Below, piece after piece: positions 1-5,849 of a stretch of DNA of 8,318 nucleotides. The notes beneath the pieces were generated by a model. That model was not told the origin of the DNA. It made no database searches and was given only the letters and a program-made list of their open reading frames with translations. The DNA lies in assembly GCA_947175805.1 (NCBI GenBank), contig CAMWOF010000099.1:1-8318 (forward strand), given 5' to 3'. Made by a program: the position numbers and the translations under genes. Source of the stretch: an uncultured Clostridiaceae bacterium. Its GTDB lineage: Bacteria; Bacillota; Clostridia; Lachnospirales; Lachnospiraceae. Within the stretch, counting starts at the first letter, position 1. Each line of letters opens with the position of its first letter.

Positions 1-298
1 CCTCATCATAGTTCATCTCGTACACCGCCAGCCTCAAAATAGTAAGCTCCGCCTTGCCGATTCTCTGAAGCTTCCAGCCCTGTGCATTGGCGCCAATCAG
101 GGCATCGATGTCCGCAAGCTTTGCCGCCACATCAGATGTCTTGGTTCTGATGTAGCTTTCATCCTTATCAGAAAACTTCCTGCCCTCCGATAAATCCTCC
201 ACCGCAAAATCAATCTGCTCAGAAAATTCCTCCGGCGCTGTAAAATCCAGCCGGAATAATATTGTAAATATGCTGCTTCTAATCTCTTTTCTTGTCAT
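1..298 (-). CDS. nusB: Transcription antitermination factor NusB (3' part missing)
   Basis: NusB binds boxA RNA together with NusE (ribosomal protein S10) and supports processive transcription of rRNA operons in the cytoplasm. The 99 visible residues begin MTRKEIRSSIFTILFRLDF, the typical NusB N-terminus. Near residues 74-95 they carry GWKLQRIGKAELTILRLAVY followed by EMNYDE, the family's conserved W..(R)...E..ILRLA.YEM signature. About 40 residues of the usual 130-150 lie beyond the left edge. The ATG is preceded by AAAGGATGTACC, a reasonable ribosome binding site. The gene lies 90 nt downstream of the Asp23-family gene and probably shares its promoter. The asp23-nusB pairing matches yqhY-nusB in Bacillus subtilis. 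Identification is firm; the coordinates are partial. Confidence 0.95.
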   Translation of the reverse strand, partial: MTRKEIRSSIFTILFRLDFTAPEEFSEQIDFAVEDLSEGRKFSDKDESYIRTKTSDVAAKLADIDALIGANAQGWKLQRIGKAELTILRLAVYEMNYDE

Positions 299-324
299 GG
301 TACATCCTTTCAAAACCCAGCAAA

Positions 325-353
325 GGCTGTCACGAGACAGTATCGCAACAGCC
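325..353 (-). other. Competing hairpins in the asp23-nusB spacer
   Basis: On the transcribed strand GGCTGT and ACAGCC form a 6-bp inverted repeat (positions 353-348 and 330-325), extendable by one G.U pair and one A-U pair. Inside it, CTGTC-TCGT-GACAG (340-327) forms a tighter 5-bp stem with a tetraloop that uses part of the same 3' arm, so the two folds are mutually exclusive. A 12-bp perfect palindrome lies just upstream. No U-tract follows, so this is not a standard terminator. Any regulatory role towards nusB is speculation. Confidence 0.35.
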
Positions 354-364
354 CTTACTTCACA

Positions 365-376
365 TGCCTGCAGGCA
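365..376. repeat. 12-bp perfect palindrome TGCCTGCAGGCA
   Basis: A perfect self-complementary 12-mer centred on a PstI-type CTGCAG core. It lies 13 nt after the Asp23-family stop codon and about 65 nt before nusB. With no loop it is more plausible as a protein-binding dyad or chance than as an RNA hairpin. No function can be assigned. Confidence 0.4.
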
Positions 377-388
377 GCCGCATCCATC

Positions 389-775
389 TTATTCCTCCAC
401 AATGGATACCCCTGCAATCCTAACATTCACCTCGCTGACCTCTAAGCCTGTCATGGTTTCAATCGCACTCTTCACCTTATCCTGCACCGTCTTTGATACC
501 TCCGGGATATTATATCCGTAATTCAGCACCAGCGTAAGCAAAACCCTGACCGTAGGCGGCACCACTTCCACCTTCACGCCCTTGGAAAGATTTTTCATGC
601 CAAGCTTGCTGACCAGCTCATTTGGAATATTCCCGGACATCTTTGCCACACCCTCAACCTCAGTGGCAGCAAGACCGGCAATGATAGCAACAACTTCGTC
701 TGCAATCTGCACATCGCCGTCGGACACCACTTCCTTCAATGGGTAATCCTTTTCTTCTCTCATCTGCGTTCCCAT
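389..775 (-). CDS. Asp23/Gls24 (DUF322) family protein, YqhY-like
   Basis: A small soluble protein of 128 residues, the usual size for the Asp23 family. Diagnostic parts are VQIADEVVAIIAGLAATEVE near residues 22-41, then EGVAKM. The C-terminal half has the spaced Y(N)IPEV...VQ..V...IE.MTGLEV pattern ending in VNVRIAGVSI (about 88-126). Relatives include staphylococcal Asp23, linked to cell-envelope stress, and Bacillus YqhY, whose gene neighbours accBC and nusB. The ATG at 775 is chosen because AAGGAGG lies 8 nt before it; Met5 has no comparable site. A vegetative-type promoter lies about 75-100 nt upstream, and nusB follows after 90 nt, so the two probably form a transcript separate from the sporulation operon. 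There is no transmembrane helix. The exact biochemical role of this subfamily is not established, and accBC are absent here. Confidence 0.92.
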   Translation of the reverse strand: MGTQMREEKDYPLKEVVSDGDVQIADEVVAIIAGLAATEVEGVAKMSGNIPNELVSKLGMKNLSKGVKVEVVPPTVRVLLTLVLNYGYNIPEVSKTVQDKVKSAIETMTGLEVSEVNVRIAGVSIVEE

Positions 776-849
776 ATGTTGCTCCTCCTTCTATCTTATC
801 TGATCACCTGATTCAATGCCAGAAATGTATTTATTGTTACTTAACGTAT

Positions 850-878
850 AGTATACCTAAAAACATAAAAGATTGCAA
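850..878 (-). promoter_or_regulatory. Candidate sigma-A promoter for asp23-nusB
   Basis: Reading the minus strand, TTGCAA (878-873), a 17-nt spacer and TATACT (855-850) match the vegetative consensus at 4/6 and 5/6 with ideal spacing. The -35 box begins 1 nt after the spoIIIAH stop codon. A start near 843 would give a leader of about 68 nt before the Asp23-family ATG with its strong ribosome binding site. The -10 region lies inside an imperfect dyad, with GTATA and TATAC flanking a central base (846-856), which could also be an operator. No terminator is visible after spoIIIAH, so read-through from the sporulation operon is possible as well. Confidence 0.7.
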
Positions 879-879
879 T

Positions 880-1596
880 TTATTTTTCGCTTTCCTGGCT
901 GCTGCCCATGGTCGTTATCACAATATCCTGGATTTCACATCCTGTCTTTCTGATGATGATATCCTCAATCTGCGCTTTTTCTACGTCTGTAAGCTCCGTC
1001 TTCGCTACGCTGACGTCCACGCTGTCCTCGCTGATGGACACAATTGCATTCACAAAGCCCTTGATGCCCAGCTGCTGCTCTGCCTCCGCCTCCTTCTGCA
1101 TATTTTCCGTCAACGTAATCATCTGCCTTATGGCGTCCTCCTTAGCATCCTCCGAGAGAGACGAATTCTGGATAATGTCATTTAACATCTCCTTTGTTTT
1201 AGCGCGCACCTGCTCCCGGTTTAACTTTGCCTGGGACAAAAAATTATCCATGACAGCAGCAGAGGTAAGTACAGTTTCCCCAATTTCATCTGTATTTATA
1301 CCATTTTCGAGAGTTGATTTATCATCCATTTCTCCTTCCGCAGTCTCATTGCCCTGAATGGAATCCTCCACATTTGCGCTGATTAAGGCATCGTCAGAAT
1401 TACCCAATGCACCCTCATAATAATTGGAATTCACGTCCATGCCGTTTGCACCTACAGTCTCGTCCACACCGTTTCCTAAAACATCCTTACTGTCGGTGGT
1501 TACATCCCTGCTGGTAAAATTCAGATATCCGGCAACCGCAATCATCAGGGCAAGCACTGCAATCATCATTTGATTTTTCTTAAAAATACTTTTCAT
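880..1596 (-). CDS. spoIIIAH: Stage III sporulation protein AH (SpoIIIAH)
   Basis: SpoIIIAH sits in the outer forespore (mother-cell) membrane and binds forespore SpoIIQ across the intermembrane space, forming a ring of the feeding-tube channel needed for sigma-G activity. The 238-residue protein has a short basic N-terminus (MKSIFKKNQM), one membrane helix at about 10-26, a long acidic Asn/Gly/Asp-rich linker at about 30-110, and a C-terminal ring-building (YscJ/FliF-like) domain at about 113-230. In the linker-distal part, helices with SQAKLNREQVRAKTKEMLND are followed by FVNAIVSISEDSVDVSVA and by the closing EIQDIVITTM. AAAGGAGG ends 6 nt before the ATG. The gene starts 25 nt after the spoIIIAG stop and is last in the operon. 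Length is close to the 218 residues of Bacillus subtilis. Confidence 0.95.
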   Translation of the reverse strand: MKSIFKKNQMMIAVLALMIAVAGYLNFTSRDVTTDSKDVLGNGVDETVGANGMDVNSNYYEGALGNSDDALISANVEDSIQGNETAEGEMDDKSTLENGINTDEIGETVLTSAAVMDNFLSQAKLNREQVRAKTKEMLNDIIQNSSLSEDAKEDAIRQMITLTENMQKEAEAEQQLGIKGFVNAIVSISEDSVDVSVAKTELTDVEKAQIEDIIIRKTGCEIQDIVITTMGSSQESEK

Positions 1597-1621
1597 AAAA
1601 ATCCTCCTTTTTAAGCTTATG

Positions 1622-2233
1622 CTAATCCATTCCTAATACTTTCACTTTATGCGCCTCCACGCCAAATAATACCTGGGTTGCCTCAATAATTTCATTTTTT
1701 ATCGCTGCCTGATCTGCACCCTGCGCCACCACCAGCACCCCCTCAATCTCCGGATAGACAGATTTGATTACATAGGGAAGCGAATCCCCTCCCTTCTCAA
1801 CCAAAACTGTCTTTTCCTCACTCTCATAGCTGTTTTGCTGCTTTACCGCCGCCTCATCGGAGTCTGTCACGCTCTCCCGCCGATAGGGTATATCCTTGTT
1901 CAAAATCTCCTCGCTGGTGGCGCTTAGGGTAATCATGACCTCCACCTTTCCGATACCGGAAACCTTGCCAAGCATTGCCGAAAGCCTTGCCTCCAAATCC
2001 GCCACATAAGCGGCGTCGGATGCCGTGTCGGAAAGTCCTGCCACTTGCTGTCCCGCATTGTCCTGACCTTTTTCCCCGGTCTCCTCTTTATCGGGCTTTG
2101 TCCCTGTTGGCATGGCAATCACAAGCAGCAGCGCCCCCACCAAAATACCGGTCACCAGCTTTTCCGGCGTCAGCCTTTCTTTTATCCCTTTTAATTTTCC
2201 GAGGATTTCTCCAATTCTTCCGTCCCCTGCCAT
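1622..2233 (-). CDS. spoIIIAG: Stage III sporulation protein AG (SpoIIIAG)
   Basis: SpoIIIAG is a bitopic membrane protein that builds the large ring of the SpoIIIA-SpoIIQ channel. The 203 residues comprise a basic cytoplasmic N-terminus (1-24), one transmembrane helix at about 25-41 (LVTGILVGALLLVIA), a polar linker to about residue 75, and a ring-building domain. The domain begins LEARLSAMLGKVSGIGKVEV (80-99), carries an inserted strand-rich segment (about 104-158, including YESEEKTVLV), and closes with PEIEGVLVVAQGA and the final EAHKVKVLGM. This insertion corresponds to the beta-triangle feature of known SpoIIIAG. Bacillus subtilis SpoIIIAG has 229 residues, so the length is near normal. 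The start is supported by GGGGGAGGAGCC directly before the ATG. It overlaps the end of spoIIIAF by 43 nt in a different frame. Confidence 0.95.
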   Translation of the reverse strand: MAGDGRIGEILGKLKGIKERLTPEKLVTGILVGALLLVIAMPTGTKPDKEETGEKGQDNAGQQVAGLSDTASDAAYVADLEARLSAMLGKVSGIGKVEVMITLSATSEEILNKDIPYRRESVTDSDEAAVKQQNSYESEEKTVLVEKGGDSLPYVIKSVYPEIEGVLVVAQGADQAAIKNEIIEATQVLFGVEAHKVKVLGMD

Positions 2234-2544
2234 GGCTCCTCCCCCATTTCCCTAATCTGCTCCTCATAGAGCTCCTTTAACAACTGCTGATATGCCTCAC
2301 CGGCCGCATCAAACTCTGGCTGCGCCTCCAATATCTCCACTCTGGAGAATATATCCTGAAATATCTCATTTATCCGATGCTCCTGCCCAAAAAGGCGAAT
2401 GGCCGGAGCCGCAATGATCAGAATCAGAAGAAAACCAAGCGTCAGCCGAATATACTTTTTGTAGGTTTCCTTCGGCATCAGATTTAACACCACTGTAGAC
2501 AATATGCCAAAGGAAACCAGCTTCATCACAAAATCCTGCCACAT
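2191..2544 (-). CDS. spoIIIAF: Stage III sporulation protein AF (SpoIIIAF), short form
   Basis: SpoIIIAF is a membrane component of the SpoIIIA complex. I start it at the ATG at 2544 (MWQDFVMKLVSFG...) because AGGAGAGGAG lies 6-8 nt upstream. The longer reading from 2589 adds 15 residues with no good binding site and would overlap spoIIIAE. The resulting 117 residues hold two membrane helices (about 7-23 and 32-50), with the conserved MPKETYKKYIRLTLGFLLIL between and into the second. A helical, charged tail of about 68 residues follows. Bacillus subtilis SpoIIIAF has 206 residues, and its C-terminal part folds as a ring-building-like domain. That domain is not recognisable here, as the protein ends just after a helix resembling its beginning. 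The final codons overlap spoIIIAG. Identity is secure from the N-terminal half and position. Confidence 0.9.
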   Translation of the reverse strand: MWQDFVMKLVSFGILSTVVLNLMPKETYKKYIRLTLGFLLILIIAAPAIRLFGQEHRINEIFQDIFSRVEILEAQPEFDAAGEAYQQLLKELYEEQIREMGEEPWQGTEELEKSSEN

Positions 2545-2558
2545 ATGCTTCTCCTCTC

Positions 2559-3566
2559 CTAATTTGTATATAACATTGTATTGGTACAAGCCGCAATCAG
2601 CGCGATGCTGACAATCAAAAGCACTACCGAGGTAAAGGATATCCTGAGCAAAAGCACTCCGGCATCATGAATCCCCGACAACGCCTTTGACAGCCGTTTA
2701 TCTATAATAGGCTCTAATAATGCCGACAGCACCTTATATATCGCCACCAGGACAGCCATTTTAAGCAGCGGCACCGACACGATTCCCAGCAAAATCAAAA
2801 TGCCCGCTACGCCGACACAGTTTTTAATCAGCACGCTGCAGCCCAGGAACACTCCTGTAAATGCCGCCACAAAGGAACCGCCGGGCAGTGCACTGATGCC
2901 CTTTTGGATGCTGCCGACCTTCACCGCATCCACCATGGGCGAAATCAGTCCCTTTAGCAAATGCATGCCGATGACAAACACACTGATGGTTTTTAAGCAC
3001 CAGTTTACGCCGCCCTTAAGCATCTCCATCCATCTGGTAAAATATTGCTCCTTGTTGAGCTGATTGATGAACTGAAACAAAAAATACACCTGCACCATCG
3101 GAAACAGCACATAAAGGATAAAATACTGGATGCATCCTAGCACCAGGCTCATCAGCTCATAGGCGGCGGTGCCCGAAAAAGAGCCCCCCGCGCCAGTAAC
3201 CGCAATCACATATGCCGGCAGCATTACCTGGGCAGCGTCCACCACCCTTGCCATCAATCCATGTCCGATCTCATAAAAAGAGGAAAAAGCCCTGACCGCC
3301 AAGGCAAATATCATCAAAAAGGACACATAAAAGCCGTGCTCCCCCAGAAGCCCTCCATCAAAGGCGGTGGTCAGATTTGTAAAAAATGCCGCCAATACCG
3401 CCACCATAAGAATTTGCAGCAGATATTCCCTGTTTTCCTCCAGAGATGAAAACAGGCTGTCCGAAATTCCCGACAAAACCGCCATCAACGCCCCATTGAT
3501 ATCCCCTTTGATAAGCATTTGGAGCAGCTCGTCAAACCCGGTAAGCTCCACCATATTAACCGTCAC
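2559..3566 (-). CDS. spoIIIAE: Stage III sporulation protein AE (SpoIIIAE), lacking signal peptide
   Basis: SpoIIIAE is the large polytopic membrane protein of the SpoIIIA complex, perhaps part of its export core. About seven or eight hydrophobic segments are visible across the 335 residues. They include LLQILMVAVLAAFFTNLTTA near 50-68 and the family's most conserved block, with SALPGGSFVAAFTGVFLGC and then SVLIKNCVGVAGILILLGI (about 225-262). I choose GTG at 3566 because GGGAGGT lies exactly 7 nt upstream. An ATG at 3584 in the same frame, 3 nt after the spoIIIAD stop, has only a weak site; an ATG at 3554 lies too far from it. Bacillus subtilis SpoIIIAE is about 399 residues and begins with a signal peptide, which this protein lacks along with the following spacer. 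The stop lies 14 nt before spoIIIAF. Confidence 0.93.
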   Translation of the reverse strand: MTVNMVELTGFDELLQMLIKGDINGALMAVLSGISDSLFSSLEENREYLLQILMVAVLAAFFTNLTTAFDGGLLGEHGFYVSFLMIFALAVRAFSSFYEIGHGLMARVVDAAQVMLPAYVIAVTGAGGSFSGTAAYELMSLVLGCIQYFILYVLFPMVQVYFLFQFINQLNKEQYFTRWMEMLKGGVNWCLKTISVFVIGMHLLKGLISPMVDAVKVGSIQKGISALPGGSFVAAFTGVFLGCSVLIKNCVGVAGILILLGIVSVPLLKMAVLVAIYKVLSALLEPIIDKRLSKALSGIHDAGVLLLRISFTSVVLLIVSIALIAACTNTMLYTN

Positions 3567-3587
3567 TATTAATACCTCCCGCATGCC

Positions 3588-3977
3588 CTATGTCCCCAGG
3601 AATTCCCGTATGACCTCCAGCACGGAAAATGCCACCGGTATGCTCATAAATACCATGGTCAGCTTACCGGCTAACTCCACCTGCCCCGCAATGGCGCCAA
3701 AGCCTGCCTCCTTACAGAGCGCTGCTGCAAACTCCGTGATATAGGCAATCCCAATCAGCTTTAAAAGTAAAACCAGATAAGTACGGTCAATCGTAATCAG
3801 CTCCAGCAGTCCCGAAATCATCTCCACGATATAGCTTAGCCTGTCCACCGAAAAAATAAGCACCAGCACACATATGCCAAGGCTTAAGAATACTGCATAC
3901 TCTGATTTCTGTGACTTAATATGCGACGCCAGCAAAACACCAGCCACTGCTAAAATACATATTTTTACAATGCTCAT
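3588..3977 (-). CDS. spoIIIAD: Stage III sporulation protein AD (SpoIIIAD)
   Basis: A small integral membrane protein of the SpoIIIA channel, 129 residues, close to the roughly 133 of Bacillus subtilis. Hydrophobic segments lie at about 3-18, 28-43, 67-85 and 105-122. The conserved signature is the stretch around residues 80-106: ITEFAAALCKEAGFGAIAGQ followed by VELAGKLTMV, which is characteristic of SpoIIIAD. The ATG at 3977 matches the family N-terminus (MSIVKICILAVAGVLLA), but its ribosome binding site is poor. The nearest purine run, GGAAGGG, is about 16 nt away, so translation may be coupled to spoIIIAC, whose stop is 29 nt upstream. The gene ends 3 nt before the first possible spoIIIAE ATG. 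Confidence 0.94.
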   Translation of the reverse strand: MSIVKICILAVAGVLLASHIKSQKSEYAVFLSLGICVLVLIFSVDRLSYIVEMISGLLELITIDRTYLVLLLKLIGIAYITEFAAALCKEAGFGAIAGQVELAGKLTMVFMSIPVAFSVLEVIREFLGT

Positions 3978-4006
3978 AATCTGCCACGCAAAACCCTTCC
4001 AACCCG

Positions 4007-4204
4007 TTAAGTCAGGTCAAACAATGTGGATATTGTCTCAAACAACTGGTAAATGTAAGGAACCACCCAGGTAAGGACAATAATCAAGCCTGCCAGGCTC
4101 ACAAGATACGCCTGATCCTCCCTGCCGGAGTGCTTTAGCACCTGGTTCAGCAAGGAAACCAAAATCCCCACCGCTGCAATTTTAAAAATAAGCTGTACCG
4201 ACAT
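4007..4204 (-). CDS. spoIIIAC: Stage III sporulation protein AC (SpoIIIAC)
   Basis: A very small two-helix membrane protein of the SpoIIIA complex. The 65 residues contain helix 1 at about 5-20 (LIFKIAAVGILVSLL), the highly conserved loop NQVLKHSGREDQA, and helix 2 at about 33-50 (LVSLAGLIIVLTWVVPYIYQ). Length compares with 68 residues in Bacillus subtilis. The start is the ATG at 4204 because GGAG lies 7 nt upstream. The in-frame GTG at 4210 would sit 1 nt from that site and is unlikely. The spoIIIAB stop is 36 nt upstream and spoIIIAD begins 29 nt downstream. Confidence 0.95.
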   Translation of the reverse strand: MSVQLIFKIAAVGILVSLLNQVLKHSGREDQAYLVSLAGLIIVLTWVVPYIYQLFETISTLFDLT

Positions 4205-4240
4205 CAGCACTCTCCTTCATCCCATAACATTTTCTCTGCA

Positions 4241-4762
4241 TCAAAGCAGCACAACAATTAAAAAGCACCCACCCAGAATACTGAGCGTCCGATACAGCCG
4301 CTGCCGTTCCTTCATCGTATCCAAAAGCTCCTTCATCTGCACGTCCAACTGTTCCATAAAAAAAAGGATTCTGTTCTCCTGCATTTGTAAATCCAGATAG
4401 CCCAGGTTCTTCCCGAACTCCCGAAGCAGCCCAATATCCTCCTGTGAAAAAGCTCCCTGCCGGGAAATCGTCTCCACCGCCGAAAGCCAAAGCTCCATAA
4501 AAGTAGCCGAACGCCTGTCCATAAGCTTGCGCCCTAAAGTCTCCATCCACGCACCTACATCATGTCCGCACCTTCTGCCCACTTCTGTGAAAGCTTCGGA
4601 AAGCGTAGCGTGCCGGTAACAGATTTCCCCCTTTAAGAGCTGCATTGCCTGATATAGCTGTCGAAGTGCGGCAAGCCGCCTCGTCAGGCAATTGCCGTAA
4701 TACATGCCCAGTAGTACAGCAGAACCCATAATTACAATACAGCCCACAAGCTTTATCCACAT
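4241..4762 (-). CDS. spoIIIAB: Stage III sporulation protein AB (SpoIIIAB)
   Basis: SpoIIIAB is a mother-cell membrane protein with similarity to GspF-type inner-membrane platform proteins of type II secretion, and probably works with the ATPase SpoIIIAA. The 173 residues show an N-terminal membrane helix (about 4-22, KLVGCIVIMGSAVLLGM), a helical cytoplasmic domain, and a C-terminal helix (about 158-173). Family hallmarks include the RRLAALRQLYQAMQLLKGEI segment (28-47) with YRHATLSEAF after it, LLREFGKNLGYLDLQMQ (112-128), and the ending ERQRLYRTLSILGGCFLIVV. Bacillus subtilis SpoIIIAB has 171 residues. The ATG lies inside the end of spoIIIAA (10-nt overlap), with GGGAGG about 10 nt upstream, which indicates translational coupling. 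Confidence 0.95.
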   Translation of the reverse strand: MWIKLVGCIVIMGSAVLLGMYYGNCLTRRLAALRQLYQAMQLLKGEICYRHATLSEAFTEVGRRCGHDVGAWMETLGRKLMDRRSATFMELWLSAVETISRQGAFSQEDIGLLREFGKNLGYLDLQMQENRILFFMEQLDVQMKELLDTMKERQRLYRTLSILGGCFLIVVLL

Positions 4763-5736
4763 ACGCCATATGCCTCCCGCCGTGTATTACTATCATAGAG
4801 CCGGTTTCCCATGGCATCAAAAATACTCTCAATCTGACCTGCGTGCCTGCTGTTTTTCAGCACAATGTACCGCTCAAAGATACGCTCCTCCACCAGCTTT
4901 CTGAGCACCGGCTTATTTTTGATGTCATCAATAGACATGCCGTGAACGGTGGCAAAAATCCTGCATCCGCAGTGAATCACATATGCAATCGCTTCAATAT
5001 CCTCTATACTTCCAATCTCGTCCACTGCAATCACCTGTGGCGCCATGGAGCGGATCAGCATCAGCATACCATCCACCTTAGGACAGCAGTCTAAAATGTC
5101 CGTCCGCATCCCCAAATCATTTTGCGGCATTCCCCGGTAACAGGCGCCAAGCTCTGAACGCTCATCCACCACCCCCACCGTCATACCCGCATTCTTCCCA
5201 TCGCCATTGGATATACAGCGGATCATATCCCGAAGCAGTGTAGTTTTGCCGCCCCTGGGCGGCGAGATAATCAACGTGTGATACACCCTGTCCGCATCCC
5301 GTATGTACGGCAGCACCGGCAGGGCACAGCCCGTAATTTGATGGGAAATACGGATATTAATAAAATATATATTTTTAACATTTCTGATTCTACCCTGCTC
5401 TGCCACCACTGTGCCGGCCAGTCCAATTCGATGGCCGCCTTCTACAGTAATAAAGCCCTGACGGATTTCATCCTCATAGGCATACAGGGAATAATTACTG
5501 ATTAACTCCAACGTATCCTTAATATCTGCCTCCGAAAGCCTGTATGCCAGCTCCCGCTCCCTCACCAGGCCCCCCTGTTCCCCAATAAAATACTCCCGTC
5601 CGTCATAGACGGCAATCAAGGGCTCGTGAACCCTGAGCCTCAGCTCATTCAGCTTGTCATATGCCAGCTCCGTTTTTTCCAACAGCTTCCTCAGGTTTTT
5701 ACACAGAATACATAAAATCTCATTTTCTTTTTCCAT
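4753..5736 (-). CDS. spoIIIAA: Stage III sporulation protein AA (SpoIIIAA), ATPase
   Basis: SpoIIIAA is a cytoplasmic AAA-type ATPase related to secretion ATPases (GspE/VirB11). It is thought to power the SpoIIIA-SpoIIQ channel from the mother cell. The 327 residues (307 in Bacillus subtilis) have an N-terminal domain with YSLYAYEDEIRQGFITVEGG (82-101) and then HRIGLAGT, a family signature. The Walker A loop is SPPRGGKTT (158-166), with K164 and T165 as nucleotide-binding residues and Ser in place of the usual first Gly. VGVVDERSELGACYRG (187-202) follows, then Walker B QVIAVDEIG (234-242) with D239 and E240, and the sensor-like FATVHG (261-266). All catalytic parts are present. AAAGGGGGAG lies 4 nt before the ATG. 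It is the first gene of the operon, preceded by a 113-nt spacer, and overlaps spoIIIAB by 10 nt. Confidence 0.96.
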   Translation of the reverse strand: MEKENEILCILCKNLRKLLEKTELAYDKLNELRLRVHEPLIAVYDGREYFIGEQGGLVRERELAYRLSEADIKDTLELISNYSLYAYEDEIRQGFITVEGGHRIGLAGTVVAEQGRIRNVKNIYFINIRISHQITGCALPVLPYIRDADRVYHTLIISPPRGGKTTLLRDMIRCISNGDGKNAGMTVGVVDERSELGACYRGMPQNDLGMRTDILDCCPKVDGMLMLIRSMAPQVIAVDEIGSIEDIEAIAYVIHCGCRIFATVHGMSIDDIKNKPVLRKLVEERIFERYIVLKNSRHAGQIESIFDAMGNRLYDSNTRREAYGVCG

Positions 5737-5756
5737 CGCTCTCCCCCTTTGTCCTA

Positions 5757-5786
5757 TGTATATGCAAACAGGGACAGCTTCATGCT
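5757..5786 (-). promoter_or_regulatory. Weak candidate sigma-E promoter for spoIIIA
   Basis: In Bacillus subtilis spoIIIA is transcribed in the mother cell by sigma-E. On the minus strand CATATACA (5764-5757) resembles the sigma-E -10 element CATACAAT, and AGCATGAA (5786-5779) sits 14 nt upstream in the -35 position but matches poorly. The predicted start would leave only about 13 nt before the ATG and would fall on the edge of the ribosome binding site. The -35 overlaps the right arm of the inverted repeat as read in this direction. I saw no better match in the spacer. Confidence 0.25.
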
Positions 5787-5810
5787 AAAAAACCTGCATG
5801 AAGCTGTCCC
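5771..5810. repeat. Perfect 15-bp inverted repeat, REP-like or MITE-like palindrome
   Basis: Arms GGGACAGCTTCATGC (5771-5785) and its exact complement (5796-5810) flank a 10-nt loop. It lies between the sulfatase-family gene and spoIIIAA. The run after either arm is not T-rich (TGTTTGCATA on the minus strand, TTCACATTCC on the plus strand), and the six T's sit in the loop, so it is not a canonical intrinsic terminator. The GGGACAG...CTGTCCC ends recall dispersed extragenic palindromes mobilised by IS200-type (REP-associated) transposases. A stem this strong could still block 3' exonuclease or polymerase and separate the upstream gene from the sporulation operon. Confidence 0.75.
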
Positions 5811-5849
5811 TTCACATTCCTTCTCATATTACATTTAGAAAATGACCCG

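Noticed and set aside
739..1185. Plus-strand open frames across the window, for example 739-1185, 908-1357, 6855-7196 and 7362-7679
   Set aside because: They lie opposite well-identified minus-strand genes, show no recognisable family features and have low-complexity or His/Cys/Ser-rich translations typical of shadow frames.
2545..2589. ATG at 2589 as the start of spoIIIAF
   Set aside because: The added residues have no hydrophobic or conserved character, overlap spoIIIAE, and ignore a strong AGGAGAGGAG site placed for the ATG at 2544.
4205..4210. GTG at 4210 as the start of spoIIIAC
   Set aside because: It would be 1 nt from the ribosome binding site. The ATG at 4204 has ideal spacing and matches the family N-terminus.
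4182..4832. Minus-strand frames at 4182-4550 and 4560-4832
   Set aside because: They overlap spoIIIAB and the end of spoIIIAA in another frame. The spoIIIAB frame has clear homology and the alternatives do not.
5771..5810. The 15-bp inverted repeat as a standard Rho-independent terminator
   Set aside because: Neither side is followed by a run of T's; the only T run is in the loop. It is kept as a palindromic repeat, with a terminator role only possible.
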